From Anarhynchus alexandrinus (Eukaryota; Chordata; Aves; Charadriiformes; Charadriidae), in contig VUYV01000512.1 in the NCBI GenBank assembly GCA_008711295.1, forward strand, positions 299,336 to 363,335: a stretch of 64,000 nucleotides of DNA, read 5' to 3'. Position 1 is the first letter of the stretch. Each line of letters opens with the position of its first letter. Position numbers and translations under genes: made by a program. The notes under the pieces were generated by a model. That model did no database searches. It was not told where the DNA came from and worked only from the letters and a program-made list of their open reading frames with translations. Shown here piece after piece: positions 33,051-46,270 of this stretch.

Positions 33051-36000
33051 GCTGCAGACAGGTGTCTGCCCCATGTCCTTGCCTTCCCCAAAATCCCTAC
33101 AAGTTCACCCAAAATGAACAATACAGAGTAAGACAGAAACACCAGGGGCATGGCAAGCAGCATCTGTGGGAAAGGAGGGAGTCGAACAAGCTGTCCGCAG
33201 GATTTCATTCAATAAATCCGCATCTTGCATATTTTTTTGGAGATTCTGGCAACACCAAGGTGCCACAGAGCCTCCACTGCACTGAAGGGGGGTGATGAGA
33301 TGCCCCACGTTGGACTGAGGGGCTGTCAAAAATGGCACAGGGTTTTAGAGGTTTCTCTGAAGGCTGAAGGAGCAGAAGGGGAGGAATATGTGGGCCAGGG
33401 CTCCCCAACTGCTCAGGCAGAGACAATGCTTCCCACAGCACACAAAATTAAATATCTCCTTCAGTCCTGCTGAAGGCTTTGAATATCTGCTCTGTGGAGA
33501 TGAGATCTTACGTACGGTGTGCTCTAGTGTGATGTGGTACATGTAATCTTTAAAAAAACCCATCCTTTTCCAGTTGTCTTCCTGATCCTCTGATCTTTAG
33601 GCAGGCGTACAGCAGGCTTTGGGGGATGAGTCCCACTTGCAGGGTTCGACACGCCCCAAAACAGGGGGAGGGAAGCAAAGATGGGGCACAGCATCAGCCC
33701 GGCCACCTGCGCTGGGCTCCTGCTCCCCTCCAGGCCAGGCTGGACCAGAGATCATCAGTGCTTCCTCATCCTCGGCTAAACCCATCTCTGCTAAATTCGA
33801 GACCTTCAGGAAGACTGTTCGTCTTGCAGGACCCCAAGGCAGCTGGCACATAGTGCCTGGTCCTGCTGGTCCAACCTTTCTGGGTGTTTTTCTACTGTAT
33901 AGGGAATATTTTGGCAGCAGATCATTGCTGCTTTGGGGCACAAATGGGAAAAACGTTTATTCCTGTAGCGGGGAGGAAGTGCCTGAATGTGCACGAGGAA
34001 AAGAAGTGCAATGAGAAGGGGGTCTCGGCACCCTGCAAATGGGTTTAGGGGTGGCTGGAGTAATCCCGCTGCTCCACAGTGCAGTCAGACAATGCCGGCA
34101 AGCACCACATCGATGGCAGTGCTGTGGAAGGGATAAAAGCAACAGGATGAAGCTGCTGAGGGTTTGTAGTGGGTTGTATTTTTGTCGAGGGCCCAGGGAA
34201 GGATGCTGTCCATCTGGTTCTGTCATCCAGAGAGAGCGTAACTCAACAGCAACCCTCCAGCTTGCACGCCATCGTGTTGGAGGATGGATCCTGCCCTTGG
34301 CCTCAGTGGTGAAACGTTCTGTGCAAGGCAGCGAGGCTCAAGCCATCAGCCCTTGGCGCGGGGAGCAGTCTGGATGGACGGCGTGCAAAGGGAAAGGCTT
34401 TGCGGTGCAAATGCAGCTCTGCAGTGTCCAGGCTCGCTGGTGGCAGCCACTGGGCTGCAAAGCCAAGAGGGGGGTTTGCAGTCCATCCTGTTTGATTGCT
34501 AGCAACTCCCTGGCATCGTCCTGTCCTCAACCAACGAGGCAATGCCTGAGCAAGGTCCAGGGGTAGCGCAGACCGTAGATGTAGCCTTCAGCGAGCAGGG
34601 GTGGTATTTTGCTGTAGCTCCAACCCTTCTTCACGTGCTTCCATCCTCCTACAGCAGTGAAAAGGAACAAATGGGAAAGCACAGATGGGGAAAAGTAATC
34701 TAAATGCTGCCTGTGAGAGTGCTGACAAGAGGAGCCAACAAAAGCTTCCTCAGATATGTGTCCAACACTTATGCTGTCTGGGTTGCTGTTGCTAAAAGAG
34801 AGGCAGAGAAGGAAGACATGGAGAGATGCGGTGAGGCCGTGGAGACTCAGGACTCCTGACCCTTCAGGGATGGCATGGATGGAACCAAAGCGGGCAGTGG
34901 GTCCGTGGCTGGCACCCCAGCCCTGCAGGCAGCAGTCATGGGCCTTTTTAGGTGCCAGCAGAAGGATGGTGGTGACATCAATCACACCTGCAGTCATTTT
35001 TTTTAATCCCAAATGCCCTAATGACAGCATGGATAATAGAACACGTCTCAGTCATTGGGGTCGGGGGGGCAGAGGGTGTCAATGTATGAAAGACTGGTCA
35101 ATGCAGTGTGTAGACAGACTGATGGACGGGTCCAGAGCTTTCTAGTAATGTCCTGAAAGAATTTAAATTAAAATCTAGCCCATGGCCAGAACTGTGTCAG
35201 TGCAGGCCAACAGAGATATTGTGGCCCAGGAAACAACTAGAAACCTGTCTCAGGATGCTAATACATGTGCAGGGGCTGAAGAAGACAAACAGGGAGACAG
35301 CTTCACCCATGAACTGTGAGGAAACACCAAATACTCTCCTCTTCCATGACCATAATTCACCAAGTGGTCTTGAAAACCTCTGGTGTGTCACTAGCCTGCA
35401 GAAAAGAGCCAGATTTGGAGTCATTGATGTAAACAGGGAGTAAAAAATTCAGTCCCGCTCCTCTCATCATTCTGCAAGACATAGGTCACTGCCCATGCAT
35501 GTGACTCTCACCAAGTGCATCTTCCCATCCAGCATTTGTTGGCCTCTAAGCAGGTGACCTGGCAACTGGAAAAATGGCTTGGACCATCACATGCTATTAA
35601 ATTTTATTTCTATCCCTCAGAAATGCTTTCAGGGGAGGCTGGAGGCTTTGGCAGGTGGCTGAGCATCCCAGTGGCCTTGGGCCCCTAGGAAGAGGCAGAT
35701 AGAAACTTAAAAACATGTTCTCACTGGTCTCACAGTAGTTTCGTCATTAGGAAAAACCTGTATATGAAACCCATTTGCATGTAGATGCAGTTTGAGGTGA
35801 CACGTAACTCATCTTCTTTAGCTTTCAGTGTCCCACCTTGCTGGAATGAACGGGAGACTTCATTCCGTTGGCAGTCTTGTTCTTTTCATTCTCTGAAGGT
35901 TCAAAACATTCGTATCCTGTAGGCTGTGTTTTGTTACAGGCATGCGGCCCTTACAGCTTTATTCAAAAAGAATAAAATTACAGTGCAGCACCAGACTATG

Positions 36001-36159
36001 AGAGTGGGTTTCCCGATGCAAATCCAGCTGCTGCAGCACTACAAAGGAAGAAACAGACCCCATGTATAACTTTCCTACAGACTAAAACGCAGCCAGTTCT
36101 GGGGAAAAATTACTAAGGTAATGACGGAGTTTGTCAGTGACGGAGCGGACGGCACTCAC

Positions 36160-36403
36160 CGTGCGAGCCCAGAGGTGCTGCTCTGGCGCCTGGTCTGGCA
36201 CACGAAGCTGAAGCACCTCCACCGGCAGCCTGCGCTGGCACGTGAAGCTCTGAACTGGAAGAGCTGACGCATAAACCACACGTCGCCTTCTGCTGACGCT
36301 GCTGGAGGGGTGTTAACACCCGCCGGCGGCTGGTGGGTGATGCCGCAGACTGCTGCCCCTAGATGTGTCAAAGCTTGTCTGCCAGAGCCGTAGGTGAAGC
36401 TAC
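36160..36403 (-). other. Possible antisense exon in a CpG-dense islet
   Basis: On the - strand a 244-bp segment is bounded by a polypyrimidine-like stretch ending CCCCAG before 36403 and by a perfect GTGAGT donor after 36160. One frame stays open throughout. The 36125-36335 part holds about 18 CpGs in 210 bp, unlike its surroundings. The translation matches nothing I recognise. It may be an exon of an antisense or non-coding transcript, or only an unmethylated regulatory islet with chance splice signals. Confidence 0.25.
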
Positions 36404-37571
36404 CTGGGGATTGCAGTGAGGTCAGAGGTAATGAGGAGAGATGCTGGGGTGACACGTGGCTGCTCATGAAAACAGCTGTCAATAACTAAATGACCACAAG
36501 TGTTCAGGATCTTGTGGGTTTAAATGGTTTCTTCAGTGTTTCCCACCCATGGGAATCCATATCACCACCCTGCCAAATGGAACGGTTAGTCCATGCCATG
36601 AAAGCAAGAGCTTCTCAAGCTGGAATTCAGATTCATCATCTGTCCTGTACAGCAAACACACGTGGGCAGGCCTAAACATTGCCAGAGGAGAGCTTCTGAG
36701 GATGTACGGCCTTGTGAACCTCAACATACCCCAGGTCTTGGCGGAGTGTTAGCATGGCCAGGCAGCATCTCTTGTCCGTTTTCTCTCTCCCCTACATGGC
36801 AGAGTGCAGTGCAGTGGAGTCCTCAGTTCAGCAACAGCTTCAAAATGCTACGAGAACACAACAGCAAAGAGCAATAAGAAATGTAGGCATTTCCCTAAAT
36901 ATCAGGAGGTCTCATTCCCTGGAAAACTAACCACTCATGCCTCCTGGAGTGTCCCAGCCCCAGGGATCCACTCTGTCCTGCTGGGCCAACACAAGCCTGG
37001 AGCCAGATGAACACAGGGAGAAGGACTCGCAGATAAAGACTTAGCAGTGTTTCTGCCCTTAAGCCAGGACTCTCTGTTACCATTCTTGTAACCAAATTCA
37101 GAAGTAAATTTCAGTGATCACGAAGAGCTTTTAAGAGGCAGTTTAATTGCAAACCAAGTTGAATCCTTCCTTAAAAGTAGCATTTGACAAAGTGAAGCAC
37201 CTGCCTAAGGGACCCCATGCAAGAGCACTGGAAATTCAGGGGGGACTTCTGGCCATCCATTACTCTTGGCTCAGGTCTGGCTGCGGGGTGTTGGGAATGC
37301 TGGAGGCCACCAACCGGTGAATTCACATGCCAGCTGTTCTACGTGCTGACTTGCTTCCCCAGCTATATGTCAGCACACACCTTGGTGTGGACAGGTAGAC
37401 ACTTCACATCCCACTGACACAGTTGTGTGTATGCAGGTGGGGAAATGGTGACAGTGGTTACCAGTGGGACTATGAGTCCACAGTTGTGCTTATCTCAAAC
37501 ATAATGAGCTGCGTGATGGGCTACATTGGGAGGAGGAGTGTGGGCAGCAGATTGAAGGGAGCTGTCATCGT

Positions 37572-37660
37572 CACCTGGTCTAGTGGAAGGTGTCCCTGCC
37601 CATGGCAGGTGGGTTGGAACTAGATGATCTTTAAGGTCCCTTCCAACCCAAACCATTCCA
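37572..37660 (+). mobile_element. CR1 LINE fragment, 3' end
   Basis: CTGGTCTAGTGGAAGGTGTC, then the GATGATCTTTAAGGTCCC block and AACCATTCCATGG. It is the tail only. Confidence 0.93.
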
Positions 37661-37724
37661 TGGTCCTCTGCATGGCATTTGGGGCACTGTGTTGGAGAAG
37701 TGTCCCCTTCCTCCCCTCAGCTCA

Positions 37725-38175
37725 AGAGGGATGTAGAGAAACTAGAGAGTGGCCAGTAGATGTTTCCAACATGGTAAGGATCCGGGACACATGGCTTACC
37801 AGGAAAGGTGGTGGGATCTGGGCTCATTTAGTCTGGCCAAGAGGAGACTGAGGGCTCTTCAATAGCAGCCTACTGCTTCTTGAAGGACTCTTACAAGAAG
37901 GAGCCAATCTTTCATCTGTAGTGCCAGACAATATAGCAAAGGACAATTGCCACAATCTGGGACTTCAGAGGTTTATGTTTGCATGAGGAGACCCTCCTTG
38001 CTCAGGAGGATGATGTAGCCCTGAGCCAGGTGCCTGTGGAGGAGAAGAGGGTCCCTCCTTGGACATTTGCAGGACTCAGCTGCATGAAGCCCTAGCTACC
38101 CTAGGCTGGTGCTGGGGAGGTGCTACACTGAGCAGGTGCTTGGACTAGAGACCTCCAGGGATCTCTCAGCCATCA
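37725..38175 (+). mobile_element. Older CR1 LINE fragment
   Basis: GATCTGGGCTCATTTAGTCT, GCCAGACAATATAGCAAAGG and GCTTGGACTAGAGACCTCCA follow the order of the ORF2 end and 3' region of an older CR1 subfamily, with many indels. It lies just downstream of a younger CR1 tail. Confidence 0.75.
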
Positions 38176-38995
38176 TTTCTGCAACTGTGATACACCCTTT
38201 GCTGAGGCCAACAGCATTGCTACAAAAGATGCAAAATGTTAGACAGGTCCTGGATTACTCAGTCACCAGTGCATGTCTAATGGGCAGTGGGACCTTCATT
38301 AGGACCCTGAACACAACGAAGCAGCTCTCATCAATGCGACAGCCCAAGGCATGTGATGGCAACATATGGCCCGACAAACACATGCCAAGGAGAAACCTGA
38401 TGGTCACTCATGTCACCCCTGCCACGTTACACATCTGTGCCCCGATATGAGTCATTGCCACTCCAACTAGGTCACAACATGTCTTCAGCTAACGCTTTCT
38501 CACTGCATCTGTCTTGGCTCTGTCACTGTCCTGCACTGCAGTCACTGCTCCACTGGGTGTGTGAGCCAAGGAGAGATGCAAGAAAGCCTTCAGCCCTTCC
38601 TCCCTCCCTGTAGGCACAGTACAGACCTGGGCACTTTGAACCCTCAGAGGACATGACTCTAAGGTCACTAAATCACTTCTGACTTAGACTTTCATAATTT
38701 AGCTGACATTCTGAGGGTACTTGATTTCCACTGCTGTCCTGGAGGCCCAATGAACACTGCCCATATAATCACCAGGGCTGGTAAACAGGAGATAGAAGGT
38801 TATCTTCCACCTGAGTAGGGTCTCAGTAATGCTCATCAGGCCTTTCCACTGCCAAGTCAAACAATTCAACCTAAACTAGTGTCTAGATTTTGTATGGAAA
38901 GGCAGAAAAATATCCAAGCATCTAGTTTTAAAGAACTACAAAATGAACCTTAAATATGAAATGATAAAGATTAAAGAATTGTGCTGTGTATTGAA

Positions 38996-39374
38996 AATCA
39001 CAGAATCACAGAATCACAGAATGGTTTGGGTTGGAAGGGATCTTAAAGGGGACACCTCCCACCAGCCCAGGTTGCTCCAAGCCCCATCCAGCCTGGCCTT
39101 GAACACCTACAGGGATGGGGCAGCCACAGCTTCTCTGGGCAACCTGTTCCAGTGCCTCACCACCATCAGAGTGAAAAATTTCTTCCTCATATCTAATCTA
39201 AATCTCCCCTCTTCCAGTTTGAAGCCATTCCCCCTCGTCCTATCACTACATGCCCCAGTAAAAAGTCCTTCTCCAGCTCTCCTGTAGGCCCCCTTTAGGT
39301 ACTGGAAGGCTGCAATAAGATCTCCGCGGAGCCTTCTCTTCTCCAGGCTGAACACCCCCAACTCTCTCAGCCTT
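38996..39374 (-). mobile_element. CR1 LINE fragment, 3' end
   Basis: Three AATCACAG units, the reversed tail, then ORF2 C-terminal coding in reverse ([20 protein letters not shown] in the frame at 39107-39361). It is relatively well preserved. Confidence 0.96.
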
Positions 39375-42300
39375 ATGCAGCACTTTCAATTATCTCATGT
39401 ATTCAACTGAAAGATGTCTTCATCTGATGTGTGCTACAAATCTCGATTTCTAAGGCTCACCAGCAGATAGCCCGACTATCTAGAAATACACCCCATCTAC
39501 TGTTCGGACACAGAAGCTGTTGGTCCATCTGCCGACCGAAATCTCAATGTAAAGAAGAGTGCAGTACCCCTCCCGCATCACGAGAACCAAGCTGCCTTCA
39601 TCAATGTATGCTTAACATACAAAAATCATAGTCAGTTGGGTTAGCAATGGTATTCATTCAGATATGTCTCACTGCTAACGCTCTCTCAGCCTTGTAGATC
39701 CGATTTGCATGACTTGTGTTGAGCCAAAGTAGTATCTATGGCAATTTGGCTCAACTTGAGCCTGTTTTGAAATTTTTGCCAGGCCTGAGCGCAACATCCT
39801 AGACACGTCTAGTAGGAGTCTTAGCGGCTGCTAGTTACTGTCTTCCCGCTGACCACTGTTTGGCTGGTTTTAAGATGGGACAGCATATCAAATATGGAAC
39901 ATTTTTGAGCATTAAAATAGAAGGATTTCTGGATTCAGAGTCCAGCCATTCAGCAATGTGGACACACCCAATGTCCTTGATGAAAATCAAGGCCTCTGTG
40001 CATCCAAGAGATACTTCTGAGTAGCTGTTAGCATTTTTACAACATTATAAAGCTCATACCAGAGGCTTTTTGAAGGTGGGTTCATAGACTCTATTTGTGT
40101 CCATATGGAGAGGATCATGTCTCAGGAGATATGGTCAAACCTGGAGATAAAAATCCAGTAGGCTGGCATTCCTTCTTCATTTAAGCACACTCTTACTCTC
40201 AGTTTCCTCAAGGCAATGGCTCTAAATGGAGCTTGTAGTGGAAATCATGCCCAACCTGGCATAGCTCTAAAAGGTTATAAGGCACTTCTCAAAATAATAA
40301 TCTATGGCAAGAGAATTGCGATGGGATTTCTCTCCCAGAAAGGTAGGATCCTACTGTACACAAATCTCTGAGGCACAGTCTGCTGCTGAGGGAAAGATGC
40401 TGCCTCTCTATAAGGTAGACCTCCAGAAAGTCTATCTTAGATCTCATCTTGGAAAGGATGAAATCACCTGGTCTTTGTCCTCTGTTGGTAGACAGAGCCA
40501 CCCAATAACTGCAGACTAGGCAGCTGTTTTCCACTGGCTGTTGTTGGGATGAGACAAATCCGATGTTCACCAGGTCCTGCATATGACCATAACCTCATTC
40601 TTCTTCAGTTCCCAGTACTCCTCAGTGGATCAGTTGGTGATTTTCCCAAAAGATCTGAAATGGGAAGGATTTGTCAGGAACTTGGGTGTATAATTTACAT
40701 ATTTCATATACAGACAGTTATGCTCCTTAAATTAAATCTGAGGTTCATTTTGTATCTACAAATGGAAGTGTTTTAATATTACTCAAGTTTGGACGTAATA
40801 CTACAGAGATACTGAATGTAATGAAAAGCTGCTGATATGGGGGTGGGGAGAGTATCAGGCGATATTATTGAAGGTTGTTTAGTGGAAGTTTCAGGATGAA
40901 GACTATATCAGGAGTGTGACATGGTGAAAACCACATCTCAGGACCAACCATGGGGCACGGGCTGAGACACATTGTGTTATGATGAACGCTTGGTGCTTTT
41001 TTAACACTATCTGTGCATTGATTGTATGTGAATTTACAGCTTTTCCTATGATAATACCTGGAAAGAATGCTCAGGACTAGGCATATCTTGAGAGTCCGCA
41101 CCTCTTACAGTCCAGGAGCACTGTGTTCCTTACTATTTACTCTGACTAGAAGCGTAGCCAGGACTTGAAAATTCCAAACTAACCCCAAAACCGAAGGTAT
41201 TTGCAAACCACGGGGTATGATAGTGGTCCTTCACAAATATATCTCATCTCCCTTGCCTAACACACTACCCTCGCTAGAGGATGCCTGTTTGCAGACCATA
41301 AGTCCATCCAGCACATTTAGTAGACAGATAGTCTAGTGCTGATGCAGGTTAGTCAAGAAAACCTCCACCGTCACCTAAGAAAGAAACAGTGAGCCGTCCT
41401 TGGCTGAAAGGGCTTCTACTGCACAGGCTTGAAAAATTGAATATTTACCCTGGAACAACAAAAATGTTGATCACCAGAACTGTTAGTGTAGTTGCTTTGC
41501 CATCTTTGAAAACATGAAAGAACTATGCTTTGATAAGCAAATTTGCTACGATAAAGGAGCCAAACTCTTTCTAATTCCTTTTCTACAGATGGGTTTCCTG
41601 ATTTGCTAATTTGCTAATTTGTCCTTTTCACAATTCTCTGAACCTGTCTGGTTTTAATTAATCTTACAAATCTAATCAAGTCTAACTGGCACCTTTCCCA
41701 GCGCTCGCACCTTTCATATTTGAATGAGAAGCATTTCCCCGAGCCACTCTAACATCGCATTGGCTCAGACACTGGAGATCTTCCTCCACCTTTTCAGCAA
41801 ATAGGCCCTCCGAGTTTAAACAAGAAAGGGTTAGTGTGAGCTGATAAAATCTTGATTTTTTTATTATGATCCCATTTCTATGTCTCATAGTCATCCAGTT
41901 TTCCTGCAGTTACTTTCTAGCCATTGTAAAGAATTATAATTAAGAAATGTGCAGTGATCCTTAAAAACTGTCACAGGGGCTTTTCACAGCTCCAGTGAAG
42001 TCCCAACAAGTGCCACTCAACTCCTTACTCCTTGTTCCTCTCCTCCCACTGGAGATATCTGCAGCACAGATAGCTTCATCTTAGCTAGCTGCCTCGCTGA
42101 CAATGGCACATTTGCAGCATGGGTTTTACTTGCGGGGGTCTAAAATGAGATGAGTGCCTATTTTGGTGCTCGGACTATGGTGGCCAACCAGGACAATGGT
42201 CCCAGCTGAAATGTCTGCAGTCCATCAGACGACTCCCATCATCTGCATGTACAATATAACTGGGTCCAGACTTACCTGCAAACCCACAAAATTATTTATT

Positions 42301-42401
42301 TTCTTGTAGGAGTCACTGTTTCAGCCTCCAGCCCAGATTCCAGCCAATTGTGCAGATCACTCATGCCTCAGCTGTGCAATTCCCTCATCAGCGATCTATG
42401 G
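39375..42401. other. Non-coding intron stretch
   Basis: AT-rich, with short ORFs only. Nothing recognised. Confidence 0.6.
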
Positions 42402-42657
42402 CTTCAAATTACACCAGGGGAGGTTTAGGATGGATATTAAGAAAGAGTTCTTCACAGAAAGGGTTATCAAGCACTGGCACAGGCTGCCCAGGGCAGTGGT
42501 GGAGTCGCCATCCCTGGAGGTGTTTAACAGAGGGGCAGATGTGGTGCTGAGGGACATGGGTTAGTGGTGGTTTGGGCACTGTTGGGTTGACGGTTGGACT
42601 TGGTGATCTTCAAGTTCCATTCTAACCTAGATGATTCTATGTTTCTGTGATTCTATG
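42402..42657 (+). mobile_element. CR1 LINE fragment, 3' end
   Basis: TTACACCAGGGGAGGTTTAG to GATGATTCTATGTTTCTGTG. Same tail variant (GGTTAGTGGTGGTTTGGGCA) as the copy at 3246. Confidence 0.95.
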
Positions 42658-45005
42658 GGCTTCCCATGATTGCTGATGCTTTCAATAGTTAAGGTTTTTT
42701 CTTTTGTTTTCATTGTTGCAAAAGATTTTCAATTGTCTTTTTAAATTCTAACTGATTATTGCATTGTGTGTGCTCTGGCCTCATTATCCTTGGTAACAGC
42801 CTAATCACCTTTAATGAGTTTTTAATGAAATCCATCTGATTTCTGTTTGACAAGTAGTTTATGTAGTACACTGACTCATGGTTATCTGTGTATTTTCACT
42901 TTTCATTTCTGCTTGATCATTTCTTTTTCCTGTAAATCTCCTAAAATCAAGATCTCCAGAAACAAAGATCTCCTTTGTGGCTTTTGTGGGGCATGGCCTG
43001 TTGGTTCTGCTTGGTTAAGTGAGAAAGCTGAAGGAGCCTGGGAGCTGATACAAGCCCTTACAAAAAGGGAGCCTTTGCCTCAAACTAAGGCAACAGTGGT
43101 GCAATGTTCAGGATCATAGTTTTGGAGCGTTAAGTTCTACCAGAAGCCCTGAAGGAGTCTCACCCCATGTCTGCTGGGGCTGCGTCTGCAGCCTTCACAG
43201 TCTTATCATGAACAGTGGTCTCATACCTTGGGGGCAACCCTTATTCAACCTTTGATCAGATAAATGAGAGCTTGCACAAAGGCACTACAAGGAGAATTAG
43301 AAACAGCCAGACAACAGGGAGAGACATACTGCTGATAATGCAGTCATCTACACACTAAATGGTCTAGTTCTTAAAAATCAGACTTTTATACCCAGAGGAC
43401 ACGGATGAGTCTTCCCAGATGTTCGGAAATGATGTTACTCCATTTAGCGCAGCTGTTCCCAGAGCTGAGGCAGACATGCATTGCCATGGTGGTGTGTCCT
43501 ACCATACCAATAGTACTAATTGATGCTATTCCACACCTGCACTGCAATAACGACTTTGGTTTAGTCCAGTCCAGGAGACCTGGCTCAAAGAATTGTACTT
43601 ACAGTAGTAACAAAATGATCAATACAGTATCCATGGTCTTAATGGTCTACAAGTCTTGAGTGTTTGGTGTCCAACCCTGCCTGGGTTTCAGTTGTGCTTC
43701 CCTGTTGCTCCGTTCAGCCCAGCAGCCCCGTAATCCAGCGTCCAGAAAGCTGGACTGTGAAATATGGCTTGGTGGCAGCTGGTGAGGCTTGTCCATGGAT
43801 TGGGTTTTGGTGGAGAAAACACTTGAGTTCTGCTTTGAGCCTTGAGACCTTGGCTATTGGGTGTGCGTCGGTTTTGCTGCATGGGTGGAAACCATACACA
43901 AACTGGAAAAACAGCTTTCTGATGTGGTTTTGAATATTGTGAATTCAAGGCTTGCTGGCAACCCATGAGAAATGAACAACTGGGAGTAAAAAATCTCCAC
44001 TGGGTACTGGAATGGCTTACGTTAGAAAACTTTTCTGTAGGAAAGGGTGTAGATGTTCAAATAACGTTTGCTTCGGGGTTGTGTTTTTGGCCTTTGTTTC
44101 TTGAGTCGTATCAGGCTCCAGGGCATCACTAATGAATTTTCAGTAATAAGTCAACAGCCCAGTTCTGCCCGGCCTTATACTTTATACCACCTAAGAGAGG
44201 GTCCCCATCCCTCGACCCAGTTCCCCAGGATGCTTTGAACTCAGTTAAGCTCAATATAGGTGGTATTTGCCAGGAAAAAAAGGCAGATCCCCAATGATTA
44301 AAAAGAAGAAATTTCTTGGCAATAATCAAACCTGTGAGAAAAGGTATAATTTTTCAGATTGATTCTTCTCTACTCCTGACCAAAAACTCTAGGAGGAAAG
44401 GATATTTCCCATCACTCCAAATCAGATTATTTGTTAAAAAATATGCAAAAGGTAATTTTTTACATTGGTAAGGAGTTGGCAGTAGAGTTTTGCAAGGACA
44501 CACGCTGCCCAACATATTGAAAAGGGCGAAGTTTGGAAATGTAACACATTGCTCAGGGTGGCCCGACATAAAGGTGACCACAGAAGACAGGAATGGATGA
44601 CGCTCAATGGACAATAAAAAGGCAGATTAATTGCAAATGACTGTGAAGTAATGCAAATTGGGAAAAGGATCCCAAATCTGCGCAACATTGATATAGGTTA
44701 GACTTTCTATTACAATCACCTTGGAAATGGACTTTATTGTGAGCGGTTCTTTGCAGTTGGTAGTTCAGTGTTCAGTAATCAACAAGTAGAACTGTACAAC
44801 ATCTACAAGTTTTGCACCTTGCTGCTCTCTCCCTTGCCCAGATTTTTGGGACCATGTTGGTTAATAGGAGACAGAAAAGGCCTGTTAGGAGCTGTTTCTG
44901 GATTTGTTCTCAAAACAGAAAATATCTGCATGTCATTCTTTCAGTCATTATTTATTTTATTATTGCATCCTGAGGTCTGTTTGCAATCCGATCATTGCAT
45001 CATTT
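42658..45005. other. Non-coding intron stretch
   Basis: Apart from the possible CR1 remnant at 44575-44690, nothing recognised. Confidence 0.6.
44575..44690 (+). mobile_element. Possible old CR1 fragment
   Basis: GTGAAGTAATGCAAATTGGG plus AAAAGGATCCCAA resembles an internal ORF2 segment of an ancient CR1. It is short, with no tail. Confidence 0.35.
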
Positions 45006-45292
45006 TACTGGGGCATGTAGTGATAGGACGAGGGGGAATGGCTTTAAACTGGAAGAGGGCAGGTTTAGATTGAACATTAGGAAGAAGTTTTTCACTGTGA
45101 GGGTGGTGAGGCACTGGCCCAGGTTGCCCAGAGAAGTTGTTGAAGCCCCATCCCTGGAGGTGTTCAAGGCCAGGCTGGACGTGGCCTTGGGCAACCTGGT
45201 CTGGTGGGAGGTGTCCCTGCCTATGGCAGGGGGGTTGGAACTCGATGATCTTCAAGGTCCTTTCCAACCTAAACCATTCTATGATTCTATGA
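45006..45292 (+). mobile_element. CR1 LINE fragment, 3' end (young-looking)
   Basis: GGGGCATGTAGTGATAGGAC to ATTCTATGATTCTATGAT. The ORF2 C-terminal frame at 44995-45306 is open through [20 protein letters not shown]. Closely similar to the copy at 52299. Confidence 0.96.
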
Positions 45293-45510
45293 TTTCCCAA
45301 AACTGATATATCAAACAAGAAAAGTACACAAACAAGACAACAGCAGCAAGGAACCAGAAGGGCTGAATGCCTTCAGATGAGGAGACAGTATTTAGATTTG
45401 CGGCTTGGAGAAAGACAACTACGAGTCAATACAATACAGATGTTGCAGATCATGAATGATGACAAGAGTGTGCCTGGGAAAAGATGTTTATTTCTCAGCA
45501 TATAAGAACC

Positions 45511-46270
45511 TGTTGTGGGTTAACCCAAGCAGGCAGCTAAGCACCAGCCAGCCGCTCACTCCCTGCCAGCGGGATGGGGAGGGAATCAGAAGGGTAAAAG
45601 TACAAAAACTCATGGGTTGAGATAAAGACAGTTTAATAGATAAAGCAAAAGCTGCATGCACAGGCAAAGCAAAATTAGGAATTCATTTAATACTTCCCAA
45701 CGGCAGGCAGCTGCTTAGCCATTTCCAGGAAAGCAGGGCTTCATCACGCATCATGGTTACTTGGGAAGACAAACACCGCAACTCCAAACATCCGCCGCTT
45801 CCTCCTCCCTCCCCCAGCTTTTTGGTTGGTTGGTGATTCATCATACAGTGGGGCGTCTTCAGCATGACTCACCTCCCCTGGCGATGCTCCAAAATTTCTG
45901 TCTTCTGGCCAGCCCATGATCACTTCCACGATTCCTGGGTCATCCGGGTTTCCCATTGAAGCCCGGAATCTTTATGATCCACTTACCCATGATGCATAGA
46001 GGGGACCCTCCCTTTGAACATCCAGCTCAGCACCGGCAATCGAGGTGCCAAGAGGAGCTGTACTTCAGTACTGACTACGCCTGAAGTGGCTCAAACCCCT
46101 TCATATGCCACTAATATCTCTTTTTCCTTTGGAGGGTGTAAAGCACATTTCTCACATCTTGTCCTGTCTGGAATGGCCCAAGGGCTACTGCAAGAACTAT
46201 CTCCTGTTTAATTTGTTCAAAGGCTTGTTGCTGCTCCCCAGTGAAATTATTGGCCCTTGGGTTTAAAATT
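45511..46270 (-). mobile_element. ERVL-like endogenous retrovirus fragment: LTR joined to pol remnant
   Basis: Read on the - strand, the right-hand part (about 45985-46270) resembles the pol reverse-transcriptase C-terminal/connection region of avian ERVL-type elements, with in-frame stops. The left-hand part (45511 to about 45960) is LTR-derived. It ends with GGGTTAACCCACAACA (terminal CA) and contains an ATTAAA polyadenylation signal (complement of 45632-45637) and a GGGGGAGGGAGGAGGAAG stretch. The rest of pol, the other LTR and gag are absent, so the copy is dead. It lies antisense to WNT3, the orientation usually tolerated in introns. Family assignment is from memory of this repeat and needs a Repbase comparison. 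Confidence 0.75.

Larger units (their letters stand above)
31386..37571. other. Repeat-poor start of WNT3 intron 1
   Basis: AT-rich at first (31400-32580), then the islets at 32600-33050 and 36125-36335. The 175-aa ORF at 34039-34566 has no recognisable domain. No interspersed repeat is recognised. Confidence 0.5.

Noticed and set aside
34039..34566. 175-aa + strand ORF in WNT3 intron 1
   Set aside because: No domain, no signal, overlapping ORFs in other frames, no splice or promoter context.
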